Positions 1 through 8,765 are shown, counted from the first letter of the stretch. The stretch: DNA of 64,000 nucleotides from Myxococcales bacterium (GCA_028287115.1 JAQBQF010000117.1:1-64000), one strand, 5' to 3'. Made by a program: numbers and translations. The notes: generated from the letters alone by a model not told the origin.

Positions 1-800
1 CCGGGTGTGATCATCGCGACCGCGACCGCATCGAGGAACTGTTGATCGGTCAGCCAGTGATGCTCGTCGACGACGCCGCCGTGCATGAACGGCACGATCG
101 CGAGCCCGCTTCCGAACACGACCGCACCGGCCTGCGCGAAGAACACGAGCAGCTTGAGCAGCGTCGAGCTCGTCGCGACACCACCGAGCCCGGTGAGCAA
201 CCACGGCGGCACGAACACTGCGGCCTTCGCGGCACGCGGCTGTTCGGCGACGAGCACCACGACGCCGCTTGCAAGGAACAGCCATACGATCTCGCGTTCG
301 GTGATCGCTACGACCGCGGCATTCGCGAGCGCGACCATCCACAAGAGCCATCGCTTCCCGAGCGTCGTCTTGCCGAGCTTCCACGCGCTACGCGCGATGA
401 TCGCGATCACCGCGGCGCCGACGCCATAGAACACACCCTGCATCCATGACAGCCCTCCGTAGTGGACGTAGAGCGCAGCCAATCCAAGCACCATCACGAA
501 CGAAGGCAAGATGAACGCACCTGCGACCACGGTCGCGCCGAGCAATCGCCCGCGAATCCACCCGAGATAGATCGCGAGCTGGGCCGCGAGTGGACCCGGC
601 GCCAGTTGCGCGAGGGCGAGCCCTTGCTTGAAGTCTTCGAGGGCAATCCAGCCGCGCCGCTCGACCAGATCGCGCTGCATGTAACCGGCGAGCGCGATCG
701 GTCCACCGAACCCGAGCGCGCCCAACCGAAGAAAGTACGCGGCAAAGCGCGCCAGACTCGGCGTGGTGGTGTCGCCCGAGGCTGCGCGCTCGCCTTCCAT
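1..800 (-). CDS. chrA: Chromate transporter ChrA (partial, C-terminus off window)
   Basis: Inner-membrane CHR-family transporter that exports chromate. About 266 residues are visible; the stop lies beyond position 1. The reading frame opens at an ATG at 800 and gives the first CHR-domain signature (FLRLGALGFGGPIALAGY, then FxxGLALAQLAPGPLAAQLAI). A second half-domain follows near the window edge, with FFAQAGAVVFGSGLAIVPFM and WLTDQQFLDAVAVAMITPG. The two repeated halves match the long, two-domain ChrA form. The start lies 2 bases after the stop of the superoxide dismutase gene, so the two are almost certainly co-transcribed, and both diverge from chrB. Family and motifs are clear; substrate specificity is inferred from the chrB neighbour. 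Confidence 0.93.
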   Translation of the reverse strand, partial: MEGERAASGDTTTPSLARFAAYFLRLGALGFGGPIALAGYMQRDLVERRGWIALEDFKQGLALAQLAPGPLAAQLAIYLGWIRGRLLGATVVAGAFILPSFVMVLGLAALYVHYGGLSWMQGVFYGVGAAVIAIIARSAWKLGKTTLGKRWLLWMVALANAAVVAITEREIVWLFLASGVVVLVAEQPRAAKAAVFVPPWLLTGLGGVATSSTLLKLLVFFAQAGAVVFGSGLAIVPFMHGGVVDEHHWLTDQQFLDAVAVAMITP

Positions 801-802
801 GA

Positions 803-1552
803 TCAGCCGAGAGCCGCGATGGCTTTCATCGCGTGGTCGTAGCGCGCCTCGACCGCGTCCCACGCGACGTTCTTGAAGAACGCCTCGATGTATGCGGCGT
901 GATCGGCGCCGTAGTCGATCGCGTACGCGTGCTCGTACATGTCGAGCACGAGTAGCGGCGCACCGAACGCGAGTGCTTGCGTGTGATTCGCGGACTGCGA
1001 GATCCGCAGCGCGCCGTCGTGCATGCTGAGGGCGAGCACGACCCAGCCGCTGCCGCCGCCGAGCGCGGCTGCATCCGCGCGGACCTGGGCTTCCCACGCG
1101 CCCGCGCCGAAATCCGTGCCGAGCCGGGTCTCGAGCGCGCCCGATCGTTTGCCGTTCCCGCCGAGGTTTCCGAAGTAGTGCTCGTGCAACACCATCGAGT
1201 TGAAGAACGTCAGCTCTTTCTCGCGCAGGCCAGCAACGAGATATCCGGGAGCATCGGTCTTGAGCGCCGCAATGTCGGTCTCGACCTTGTTGAGATTCTT
1301 CACCGCACCCGCGTAGTTCTTGTCGTGGTGCGACGTGATCATCTTCTCGGAGATGCCGCTCAGCGCGGCGGGCTTGAACGGAAGCGGCACGGGTGCGTGC
1401 TTTCCGATTCCAGGGGGCGTCTTGCCCTTCGCAGGCGGCGGAGGCGGTGGTTGCTTCGCGGTCGGTGTCGCGTCCGCGATCGCGGTGGCGGCAAGGAGGG
1501 CGGCGCCGGTCGCAGCGCCATGGACGAGGAGGTCACGTCGGTGCATGGACAT
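803..1552 (-). CDS. Tat-exported Fe/Mn superoxide dismutase (ChrC-like)
   Basis: Iron/manganese superoxide dismutase, 249 residues. The N-terminus has a twin-arginine signal (HRRDLLVHG, then an Ala-rich hydrophobic stretch to about residue 27) and a Pro/Lys linker, so the enzyme should act outside the cytoplasm. Probable metal ligands, by alignment to E. coli SodB, are His75, His123 (LHEHYFGNL), Asp204 and His208 (LDMYEHAYAIDY). The usual DVWEHAYY tryptophan is a tyrosine here (Tyr206). It sits directly upstream of chrA and divergent from chrB. In known chromate operons (chrBACF of Ochrobactrum tritici) ChrC is an Fe-SOD, so this is probably the equivalent, protecting against superoxide from chromate reduction. 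Cellular location is inferred from the signal. Confidence 0.88.
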   Translation of the reverse strand: MSMHRRDLLVHGAATGAALLAATAIADATPTAKQPPPPPPAKGKTPPGIGKHAPVPLPFKPAALSGISEKMITSHHDKNYAGAVKNLNKVETDIAALKTDAPGYLVAGLREKELTFFNSMVLHEHYFGNLGGNGKRSGALETRLGTDFGAGAWEAQVRADAAALGGGSGWVVLALSMHDGALRISQSANHTQALAFGAPLLVLDMYEHAYAIDYGADHAAYIEAFFKNVAWDAVEARYDHAMKAIAALG

Positions 1553-1570
1553 GACGTGTTGATACGACGA

Positions 1571-1598
1571 CTGTTACGGCCATAACAGGCCGTTACAG
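1571..1598. promoter_or_regulatory. 28-bp dyad operator between chrB and SOD-chrA
   Basis: Imperfect palindrome: arms CTGTTACGGCC and GGCCGTTACAG around a 6-base centre, each arm mismatched only at its fifth outer base. It lies in the 76-bp gap between the two divergent starts (1552 and 1629). That is the expected place for the site of ChrB, which is both chromate sensor and repressor in characterised systems. Binding is inferred. Confidence 0.55.
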
Positions 1599-1628
1599 TT
1601 ATTTCACCGTGATAGTGTCGGCCGATTC

Positions 1629-2666
1629 ATGGCGCGCAAAGGCCCCTCCCACGTTGACAGGCGGGCGAGCCCCGGCACTGCGGCGCGGTGGATCCTGTTC
1701 ATGCCGACGGTCCCCGCGAAGCCTGCATCCGTGCGCGTGCGGATCTGGCGCCGACTTCAAGCGATGGGAGCGGTCACCATCCGCGGTGCCGTGTACGTGT
1801 TGCCGAACCGCGAAGAGTGCGTCGAGCTGTTCGAGTGGCTAGCGCAAGAGCTAACCACGCTCGGTGGCCAGACCTCGCTGTGCGAAGGACGCTTCATCGA
1901 CGAGGCGAGCGACGATGATATCGAGCGGCGGTTCATCGACGCGCGTAACGCGGACTACGAGGAAGTCGCCACCGCCGCGAAGGCCCTCGCGACGAAGCTC
2001 AAGGCAAAGCGTGTCCCGGCCGAACGGCTTCGCGCGGCAACGGAGGGACACACGAAGCTCGCGAAGCGACTCGCAGAGATCGTCGCGATCGACTTCCTCG
2101 ACGCACCAGGGCGCGTGCCCGCCGAGACCTTGATGTCCGCGATCGAACGGGCGCTATCTCGCGACAGCAGGCCGAGCGCCGCAGCCAAGCTCGACGTCGT
2201 GCCTCGGCCGACCGGCGCAACGTGGGTGACTCGGACGGGCGTGCACGTCGATCGGATCGCGAGCGCGTGGCTGATCCGCCGGTTCATCGATCCGCAGGCC
2301 CGGTTCAAGTTCGTCCCCGCAAAGGGATACGTGCCTGAACCCGGCGAGCTCCGGTTCGACATGTTCGATGCCGAGTTCACGCACGTGGGAGATCGCTGCA
2401 CGTTCGAGGTCCTGGCCGAGCGAATGGGGCTCGACGATCCAGCGCTGATCGCGATCGGCGAGATCATCCACGACCTCGACCTACGCGACGACAAGTTCGG
2501 TCGCGATGAAACCGCAGGGTTTCACAGCGCGATCGACGGCATCTGCACCGTCGCGCGCGATGACAGCCAGCGGATCGCCGCGGCAGCACCGATGCTCGAC
2601 GGCTTTCATTCGCACTTCGGAATGCGGGCGCGCCGTGGAGATAGAGGCTCGAAGGCGCGCGGGTGA
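1629..2666 (+). CDS. chrB: Chromate resistance regulator ChrB
   Basis: 345-residue ChrB-type protein. The N-terminal ChrB domain starts near residue 20 (ARWILFMPTVPAKPASVRV, then IWRRLQAMGAV and the AVYVLPN motif). The C-terminal chromate-resistance domain covers about residues 195-330 (WVTRTGVHVDRIASAWLIRR, RFKFV, DAEFTHVGDRCTFEVL). In characterised systems ChrB senses chromate and represses the chr promoter. The first ~19 residues precede the conserved start and no better start codon is in frame, so the ATG at 1629 is kept with mild doubt. It is divergent from SOD-chrA with a dyad in the shared promoter region. Confidence 0.93.
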   Translation: MARKGPSHVDRRASPGTAARWILFMPTVPAKPASVRVRIWRRLQAMGAVTIRGAVYVLPNREECVELFEWLAQELTTLGGQTSLCEGRFIDEASDDDIERRFIDARNADYEEVATAAKALATKLKAKRVPAERLRAATEGHTKLAKRLAEIVAIDFLDAPGRVPAETLMSAIERALSRDSRPSAAAKLDVVPRPTGATWVTRTGVHVDRIASAWLIRRFIDPQARFKFVPAKGYVPEPGELRFDMFDAEFTHVGDRCTFEVLAERMGLDDPALIAIGEIIHDLDLRDDKFGRDETAGFHSAIDGICTVARDDSQRIAAAAPMLDGFHSHFGMRARRGDRGSKARG

Positions 2667-2712
2667 CTCGCGGTCAGTCGGCGATCGCGCTCCAGCTGGC
2701 GGAACCCATCGG

Positions 2713-3138
2713 TTAACCGTTCCCCTCATATCTAGAGAGGTCCTCGTTGATTCCGACCAGCCGGAACACTTGTCCTCCTGGAGCCTGAAAGTATAGGTGG
2801 ACATCCGGCACATCGAGCACCTTGACGCCGAAGGAGAGAATTTTCTGCCTCATTTCTTGGACGTCGTCGGCCTTCAGCTCCAGAAAGATCGCCTTCAAAA
2901 AGTCGTCATCACTCAGGGCGTCCTCCGCGGCGTATGCCACGCCCTTATCGACCTCGTCACTCCCGCTCTCGTAGAGAAACGCGATGTGGAAGCCGTCTCC
3001 CATTCGAAAGTCGTCTTTGTCGTCGAACTCCCTCATGACTTTGCAGCTCAAGACATCACAGTAAAATTTCCGAATTCTTTCCCGTTCAGCCCGCCGCACT
3101 CGAACCGCCGAATGGTTGCCAAAAATTACCTTTGCCAT
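2713..3138 (-). CDS. VOC (glyoxalase/bleomycin-resistance) family protein
   Basis: 141-residue single-chain vicinal-oxygen-chelate fold protein. Visible features are an initial strand, then RERIRKFYCDVLSCKVMREF, a central GDGFHIAFLYE, a D/E-rich segment and the closing HLYFQAPGGQVFRLVG. Such proteins act as dioxygenases, isomerases or drug-binding proteins, and the substrate cannot be told here. The gene is convergent with chrB (46 bp between stops). Its base composition is visibly more A/T-rich than its neighbours, with Lys-rich and Phe/Tyr-rich stretches, which suggests recent acquisition. It stands alone in its orientation, 163 bp from the next gene. Confidence 0.8.
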   Translation of the reverse strand: MAKVIFGNHSAVRVRRAERERIRKFYCDVLSCKVMREFDDKDDFRMGDGFHIAFLYESGSDEVDKGVAYAAEDALSDDDFLKAIFLELKADDVQEMRQKILSFGVKVLDVPDVHLYFQAPGGQVFRLVGINEDLSRYEGNG

Positions 3139-3301
3139 GATCGCTCCGGATCTCTGAGGTTCAAGCGAGTGTAGTTGTTAGTGGGCACGACGTAGCTTTG
3201 GCATCTGCGTACTCGTCACGTCATCGAGGCAACGCGCGTAGGTCGAGTACCTGTGACACACGTGCCCGGCCGCGGGGTGTAGTCGTATGACGCCGCGGTG
3301 A

Positions 3302-3742
3302 TCAGGTCGTGCGGGGCAGGGCGGTACCGGTCTCGAGCAGGCTCTTGAGGCTCGAGATGATCGCGGGCCAGCCGGCGGACACCGCCGCGATGAACTTGCT
3401 CGGCGAGACGTCGATCTCGTGAGTCACGGTGAGCTTCATCTGCGCGCCGTTCTCGACGAGATCGAACGTGCAGCGCGCGACGCCCTCGGCACGCAGCTCG
3501 GGCTTGAACTGGTTGCGCCACGTCACGACGAGGCGCTTGCCGGGAACGGACTCGACGATCTCGCCCGCGTCCGTGACGGTGCCATCGGCGTATACGAGCT
3601 TCCACGGCGCGCCGACTTCGAAGGCCGACTCGAAGCTCACGCCAAACCAGTATTGCTTCGTGAATTCAGGGCTGGTGAGTGCAGTCCACAGCTTGGCTGC
3701 CGTCGTCCGGATGTAGCTCACGTATACAAATCGTTCAGTCAT
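3302..3742 (-). CDS. SRPBCC (AHSA1/START-like) domain protein
   Basis: 146-residue SRPBCC protein of the AHSA1 type: MTERFVYVSYIRTTAAKLW, then ALTSPEFTKQYWFG, a DGTVTDAGEIVESVPGKRLV strand pair, FDLVENGAQMKLTVTHE and the C-terminal helix SAGWPAIISSLKSLLETG. The fold binds hydrophobic ligands in a deep cavity; the ligand is unknown. The ATG at 3742 overlaps the stop of the ArsR gene (ATGA, 3739-3742), so the pair is translationally coupled and the start is well supported. ArsR/SRPBCC pairs are widespread, the regulator usually controlling its own operon. A longer open frame upstream, inside arsR, is discounted. Confidence 0.87.
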   Translation of the reverse strand: MTERFVYVSYIRTTAAKLWTALTSPEFTKQYWFGVSFESAFEVGAPWKLVYADGTVTDAGEIVESVPGKRLVVTWRNQFKPELRAEGVARCTFDLVENGAQMKLTVTHEIDVSPSKFIAAVSAGWPAIISSLKSLLETGTALPRTT

Positions 3743-4065
3743 AGATCCTCCTCTGGGGTTTCGAGTCGACGCTTGAGATCGGCGAGCGCGCGCACACGGC
3801 CACGCTCGTACTTGCGAATCCAGCGATCCGCGATCTCGTTGATGGGAATCGGATTGAGATAGTGATGCTTCTCGCGTCCAGTCCAGACGACCGAGATCAG
3901 ACTGGCACTCTCTAGAATCAACAGGTGTTTGGTGACGGCAGACCGCGTGATCTCCACGCCCTCGCACAGCTCGCCGAGCGTCTGCCCGTCGCGCACGTGC
4001 AGCCGATCCAGGAGCGAGCGGCGCGTCGCGTCCGCCAGCGCCTTGAAGACCGCGTCCATGCTCAT
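3739..4065 (-). CDS. ArsR-family winged-helix regulator
   Basis: 108-residue ArsR-type repressor. The N-terminus has the canonical FKALADATRRSLLDRL, followed by the recognition helix region GVEITRSAVTKHLLILESA and the wing (WTGREKHHYLNP). There is no Cys metal-binding motif, as is normal for the subgroup paired with SRPBCC proteins. The gene overlaps the downstream SRPBCC gene by four bases. A perfect 8+4+8 palindrome lies 9-29 bases upstream of the start codon, so autorepression is likely. Confidence 0.9.
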   Translation of the reverse strand: MSMDAVFKALADATRRSLLDRLHVRDGQTLGELCEGVEITRSAVTKHLLILESASLISVVWTGREKHHYLNPIPINEIADRWIRKYERGRVRALADLKRRLETPEEDL

Positions 4066-4074
4066 GCGATCAAT

Positions 4075-4094
4075 ATGACACCGAATGGTGTCAT
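4075..4094. promoter_or_regulatory. Perfect palindromic operator upstream of arsR
   Basis: ATGACACCGAATGGTGTCAT: two 8-base arms and a 4-base spacer, nine bases upstream of the ArsR start codon. This is the usual size and place for an ArsR dimer site. Binding is inferred. Confidence 0.7.
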
Positions 4095-4342
4095 GTCAAG
4101 GGCCGAGCGCCGTCTGAGATGAAGTGCCTCAACATCGTCCGCGGCGCCCCAGCGCACGATCAGCGCGCCGGAGGGCACGCGCGTCGTCGTCGTTGAGTCG
4201 GGCCGATATCGGTAACAGCATGCTCGCCTGGTTGCGCCTGGGCGACGCTATCGTCATGATCGGAGGCGCCGATGCAGCCCGTACATCGCATCCACAGCCC
4301 ACGCGCGGTCGGCGCGAGCACCGTGCAGCCTGATGGCCTATC

Positions 4343-5287
4343 GTGACGGCGGCAACGATCCTTGTCGCCACTTGGAGCGACGGGCTCTTCGTCCTCGCTG
4401 GCGGGACTCTCCACCACGAGCTCGCCGGTCAGCGAGTCAGGGGACTCGCATCTGACGGACATGGGGGCACGCTCGCGATAACCGGCGGAAACACCCTGCG
4501 CCAGCGTGGCGCCGGCGGCGCCTGGACCACGATCGCTACCAACGACGTCGACCTCGCCTGCTGCGTCGCGGTCGCCGAGGCCATCTACGTGGGAACCGAG
4601 GATGCGCGGGTCCTTCGCGTGAACCCCGAAGGACAGCTCGAACCCCTCGCGGGCTTCGATGTGATCGCCGGACGTGAGTCGTGGTACGCGGGTAGTGCTG
4701 TCATCGATGGCAAGGTCGTCGGGCCGCCGCTCGGGATCCGGTCGATCACTGCGACCCCGGACTCCTCCGTCCTCCTCGCCAACGTCCATGTCGGTGGCAT
4801 CGCCCGCTCCACCGACGGAGGGAGGACATGGCACCCGACCATCGACATCGACAGCGACGTCCACGAGGTCCGCGCGCACCCCGACCGCTCGGGCATCATC
4901 ATGGCTGCCGCCGCCATCGGGTTGTGCTCCAGCCGCGACGGCGGGGCGACGTGGGCCGTCGAACACGATGGTCTTCATGCGAATTACTGCTCTGCGGTTG
5001 CGTTCGCGGGCGATGACGTCCTCGTGGCCGCGTCCTCGGGCCATTTCGCGGACAAAGGAGCCATCTACCGACGGCCCGTGAATCGGCCGGGGCCGCTTGC
5101 TGCCGTCGGTGGCGGCCTGCCTGTCTGGATCGAAGGTATCGCCGACACGAGTTGCATCGCCGCGCTGGCATCGACCGTCGCTCTCGCCGACCGAGGGGGC
5201 CACCTCTACGTATCAGCTGACACGGGTCGCACCTGGTCGAGCGCGGCTGAAGGACTCCCGTCTCCGAGCAGCGTCCTCATCATCTGA
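4343..5287 (+). CDS. BNR/Asp-box repeat beta-propeller protein
   Basis: 314 residues with GTG start. Three Asp-box (BNR) motifs are visible: STDGGRTWHP (~residue 154), SRDGGATWAV (~197) and SADTGRTWSS (~295), with further degenerate blades between. The fold is that of sialidase-like or Ycf48-like propellers. No catalytic Arg triad is evident, so enzymatic activity is doubtful. No signal peptide is seen, so it is probably cytoplasmic. The gene stands alone; its 277-bp upstream region contains only the arsR operator that I can interpret. Function unknown. Confidence 0.75.
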   Translation: MTAATILVATWSDGLFVLAGGTLHHELAGQRVRGLASDGHGGTLAITGGNTLRQRGAGGAWTTIATNDVDLACCVAVAEAIYVGTEDARVLRVNPEGQLEPLAGFDVIAGRESWYAGSAVIDGKVVGPPLGIRSITATPDSSVLLANVHVGGIARSTDGGRTWHPTIDIDSDVHEVRAHPDRSGIIMAAAAIGLCSSRDGGATWAVEHDGLHANYCSAVAFAGDDVLVAASSGHFADKGAIYRRPVNRPGPLAAVGGGLPVWIEGIADTSCIAALASTVALADRGGHLYVSADTGRTWSSAAEGLPSPSSVLII

Positions 5288-5357
5288 GTCATCTAGCGAA
5301 GGGCGACACTCCTCGTGAGCTTTCATCTCCGCGATCGATTCCAGTGCCAGGGTTCAC

Positions 5358-7082
5358 CTATCGCCGCAGGTTTGTCTTCGCGAGGTCGATGACTTCGTCG
5401 CCGCGCCCGCTGAACACGGCACGAACCAGATACAACCCAAAGCCCAACGCTTGCTCCGCGCTGATCGTGGGCGGCATCGCGAGCTCTTGCCGGTTGACGA
5501 CGACCTCGACCAGCGCTGGACCGTCATCGGCGAGTGCGCGCGACAGCGCCGGTCGCAGGTTCTGAGGTTCGGTGACCCGGATGCCGAGAATGCCGGCCGA
5601 TTCGGCAAGCTTCGCGAAGTCTGGGTTCACCAGATCGGTCCCGTAGTCGACGATTCCGGCCGCTTTCATCTCGAGCTCGACGAATGCGAGGGACCTGTTG
5701 TTGAACACGATGACCTTCACGGGGAGCGACAGTTGCCGGAGCGTCAACAGGTCGCCGAGTAGCATCGCGAGTCCGCCGTCGCCGGAGAGGCTGATGACCT
5801 GCCTGTCTGGATACGCACTTTGCGCGCCGATCGCCTGCGGCAACGCATTCGCCATCGAGCCGTGGGTGAACGAGCCGAGCAAGCGCCGCTTGCCGTTCAT
5901 GTGCAGATAGCGCGCGGCCCAGATCGTCGGCGTGCCGACGTCACACGTGAACACCGCGTCGTCGGCAGCAAGCTCGTCGACGAGCTTGGCAACATATTGA
6001 GGATGGATCGGCGTGCGGCCCGATTGCCCGGTTGCCAGGTCGTCGAGAGAGACGCGGTCATCGGCGTACTGCGCGAGACAGCGGTCCAGGTAGCGACGAT
6101 CCTGCTTATCGATAACCAACGGAATCAGCGCATCGACGGTGTCCTTCACGGTGCCGACGAGCCCGAGATCGACGCGTGTGCGACGACCGATCTGCTCGCC
6201 TCGAAGGTCGACTTGAATGATCTTTGCCTCGCCCGGATAGAACTGCTGGTACGGAAAGTCCGTGCCGAGCATCAGCAAGACATCGCAATTCATCATCGCG
6301 TGGTAGCCGGAGGAGAAGCCAAGGAGTCCGGTCATGCCGACGTCGTACGGGTTGCCGTACTCGATGAACTCCTTGCCGCGCATCGCGTGAACGATCGGTG
6401 ATTTCAGCTTGGCGGCGATGGTGATCAGCTCGTCATGAGCGCCTCGGCAGCCTGCACCACCGAGGATGGTCACCTTCTGCGCGCGATCGAGGAGCTCCGC
6501 AGCGGCACCGAGGTCTTTGTCGGACGGACGAGCCACCGACGTCGAGCCGGAGATGTCCAACCGGATCGGCCGCTTCTCGCACTTGCGGAGCGCGACGTCA
6601 CCCGGCAGCACGAGCACTGCGACGCCGCGCTTGGCGACCGCGGTGCGCATCGCGATCTCGAGCATGCGAGGCATCTGCTCCGGTTGCGACACCAGCTCGC
6701 AGTAGTGGCTGCAATCCCTGAACAGGTGCTGGGGATCGGTCTCCTGGAAGTAGCCGGTTCCGATCTCGTGACTTGGAATCTGCGCGGCGATCGCGAGCAC
6801 CGGCACTCGGCTTCGATGACAGTCATAGAGACCGTTGATCAGGTGCAGGTTCCCGGGGCCGCAGCTTCCGGCGCACACGGCGAGCGCACCCGTCAGATGC
6901 GCCTCGGCACCTGCGGCAAATGCCGCGACTTCCTCGTGCCGAACGTGGAGCCACGTCATGTCTTCTCGCTTCCGGATCGAGTCCGTGATGCCGTTGAGCG
7001 AGTCCCCGGCGACGCCATAGATCCGCTTCACGCCCGCTTCCGCAAGGGAATCGACGAGCACATCTGCGAGTCGCTTTGCCAT
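5358..7082 (-). CDS. poxB: Pyruvate dehydrogenase (quinone)/pyruvate oxidase PoxB
   Basis: 574-residue ThDP- and FAD-dependent enzyme that oxidises pyruvate to acetate and CO2 and passes electrons to membrane quinone. The N-terminus is nearly canonical: GVKRIYGVAGDSLNGITDSI, RHEEVAAFAAGAEA (catalytic Glu near residue 50), AVCAGSCGPGNLHLINGLYD. The ThDP/Mg motif is SLSGDGGLAMLLGD with NN about 27 residues on. The C-terminal segment (FGLYLVRAVFSGRGDEVIDL) corresponds to the amphipathic membrane-binding end. A strong GGAGG ribosome site precedes the ATG. It is the last gene of fumC-maeA-poxB, 12 bp after maeA. Confidence 0.95.
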   Translation of the reverse strand: MAKRLADVLVDSLAEAGVKRIYGVAGDSLNGITDSIRKREDMTWLHVRHEEVAAFAAGAEAHLTGALAVCAGSCGPGNLHLINGLYDCHRSRVPVLAIAAQIPSHEIGTGYFQETDPQHLFRDCSHYCELVSQPEQMPRMLEIAMRTAVAKRGVAVLVLPGDVALRKCEKRPIRLDISGSTSVARPSDKDLGAAAELLDRAQKVTILGGAGCRGAHDELITIAAKLKSPIVHAMRGKEFIEYGNPYDVGMTGLLGFSSGYHAMMNCDVLLMLGTDFPYQQFYPGEAKIIQVDLRGEQIGRRTRVDLGLVGTVKDTVDALIPLVIDKQDRRYLDRCLAQYADDRVSLDDLATGQSGRTPIHPQYVAKLVDELAADDAVFTCDVGTPTIWAARYLHMNGKRRLLGSFTHGSMANALPQAIGAQSAYPDRQVISLSGDGGLAMLLGDLLTLRQLSLPVKVIVFNNRSLAFVELEMKAAGIVDYGTDLVNPDFAKLAESAGILGIRVTEPQNLRPALSRALADDGPALVEVVVNRQELAMPPTISAEQALGFGLYLVRAVFSGRGDEVIDLAKTNLRR

Positions 7083-7094
7083 ACGTCCCTCCGA

Positions 7095-8735
7095 TCAGTA
7101 TTGCGGCTTGTACAGCTGGCCTTCGATCCAGGCGCGGATGTCACGCGGGCGCTCGACCTGCGCGAGACCCTCGTCGAACATGAACTCGGCGACGCGGGTT
7201 GCCGTCGTCACTTCTGTCTCGAGGATGTTCGCTTGGCTCGGGTACAGCATTCCCCGCGCGCGAAGCTCGGGCCCGACCTGGTCGGCGCTCGCCTCGGCTG
7301 CGACGACGAAGCACTCGTTGGTGAGCCTGCGCGGCCGTGCCGCATAGGTAGCGAGCCCGATCGCCGGGAAGATGTAGAAGTTGTTCGCCTGCCCGGGGTG
7401 GTACGTCTTGCCTTTGAACGTGACGTCGGGGAATTGCACCCCTGCCGCGTAGAGCGCCGTTCCGTTCGACCACGTGTAGGCCTGCTCGGGCGTGCACTCG
7501 GCCCGGTCCGTCGGATTGGAGAGCGGGAAGATGATCGGCCGCTTGTTGAGCCGGCTCATCGCCTCGACGACTTGCTCGGTGAACGCGCCGCCCTTCGTGC
7601 TGACACCGATCAGGATCGTCGGCTTGAAGCTCTCGATCGTCTTCACCAGATCGTTCGACGGTTGCGCCTTGTGCGCGAACACCTTCTGAGCGTCGGACAG
7701 GCCCGGTCGGGAGGACTCCACCAGCCCGTCGATGTCGAACATGGCGATCCGGCTGCGCGCGGCTTCTTTCGAGAGCCCCTTCCTCTGCATCGCGGAGACG
7801 ATCAGATTGGCGATGCCGATTCCTGCCGAGCCGGCGCCGAGGAACAGGATGCGCTGTTCGGTCAGGGGCGCGCCGATGATCTGCAGCGCGGTCGTGATCC
7901 CTGCGAGCGCGACGGCCGCCGTTCCCTGGATGTCGTCGTTGTAGCAAAGGATCTTATCGATGTAGCGGTCGAGGTACCGGATCGCGTCCGTGCCCTTCCA
8001 GTCCTCGAAGTGGATGCAGCACCCGGGAAACACCTCCTGGACCGCCTGCACGAATTCTTCGACGATGTCGTCGAGCTCGCGCTGGGACGGTGGTTTCTCG
8101 CGCAGGCCGAGATACAGCGGATCGGCGCGGAGCGCATCGTTGGTGGTACCGATGTCGAGCAGGATCGGCAGCAGGCAGCGGGGCTGCACACCGGCGCACG
8201 CGGTGTAGAGCTGCAGCTTGCCGATCGGGATCCCCATCCCGTTCGCGCCGATGTCGCCGAGGCCCAGGATGCGCCCACCGGTAGAGACGCAGATGAAGCG
8301 CACGTCCCGCTCGGGCCAGTTGCGCATCACCGCGGCCATCCGGCCCTTCATCTCGCGGGTGATGTAGAGACCCCGCGCGCGGCGGTAGATGTGACCGAAC
8401 AGGAGGCAGGCGTCCGCGACGGTCGGGTCGTACAGGATGGGAATGAAGCGCGCCGGGTCGGACATCACCGTGCGGTAGAACAGGGTCTCGTCCCGATCTG
8501 CCAGATCGATGAGATAGATGTAGCGCTCGAGATCGGTTGGCTTCAGCTCGAGGTGTGTCATCACGCGCTCGACCTGCCGGTCGAGGCTCTCCACCGCGGG
8601 CGGCAGCAGGCCAACGAGCCCGAGCGCTTCACGCTCTTCCTGCGAGAACGCTGTCTCCTTGTTGTGCCGAGCATCGTCCAACACACCGATGCCCTTGGGA
8701 CTCGTGGTCTCCGAGCTAACTTGAGAGGTACTCAT
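7095..8735 (-). CDS. maeA: NAD-dependent malic enzyme
   Basis: 546-residue large-type malic enzyme (malate + NAD+ > pyruvate + CO2 + NADH). Seen: YDPTVADACLLFGHIYRRARG (malic N-domain), GLGDIGANGMGIPIGKLQLY, CLLPILLDIGTTND, HFEDWKGTDAIRYLDRY, YNDDIQGTAAVALAG (metal Asp pair), ILFLGAGSAGIGIANLI (dinucleotide motif) and FPLSNPTDRAE. The length fits the bacterial SfcA/MaeA class rather than the MaeB phosphotransacetylase fusion. It sits between fumC and poxB, so its pyruvate product is the substrate of the next enzyme in the operon. Confidence 0.94.
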   Translation of the reverse strand: MSTSQVSSETTSPKGIGVLDDARHNKETAFSQEEREALGLVGLLPPAVESLDRQVERVMTHLELKPTDLERYIYLIDLADRDETLFYRTVMSDPARFIPILYDPTVADACLLFGHIYRRARGLYITREMKGRMAAVMRNWPERDVRFICVSTGGRILGLGDIGANGMGIPIGKLQLYTACAGVQPRCLLPILLDIGTTNDALRADPLYLGLREKPPSQRELDDIVEEFVQAVQEVFPGCCIHFEDWKGTDAIRYLDRYIDKILCYNDDIQGTAAVALAGITTALQIIGAPLTEQRILFLGAGSAGIGIANLIVSAMQRKGLSKEAARSRIAMFDIDGLVESSRPGLSDAQKVFAHKAQPSNDLVKTIESFKPTILIGVSTKGGAFTEQVVEAMSRLNKRPIIFPLSNPTDRAECTPEQAYTWSNGTALYAAGVQFPDVTFKGKTYHPGQANNFYIFPAIGLATYAARPRRLTNECFVVAAEASADQVGPELRARGMLYPSQANILETEVTTATRVAEFMFDEGLAQVERPRDIRAWIEGQLYKPQY

Positions 8736-8765
8736 CGTGTACTCCGTAAGTGGTTATTCGAATTC

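Noticed and set aside
3743..3967. N-terminal extension of the SRPBCC frame upstream of 3742
   Set aside because: It lies inside the ArsR gene and is not homologous to SRPBCC proteins; the coupled ATGA start is better.
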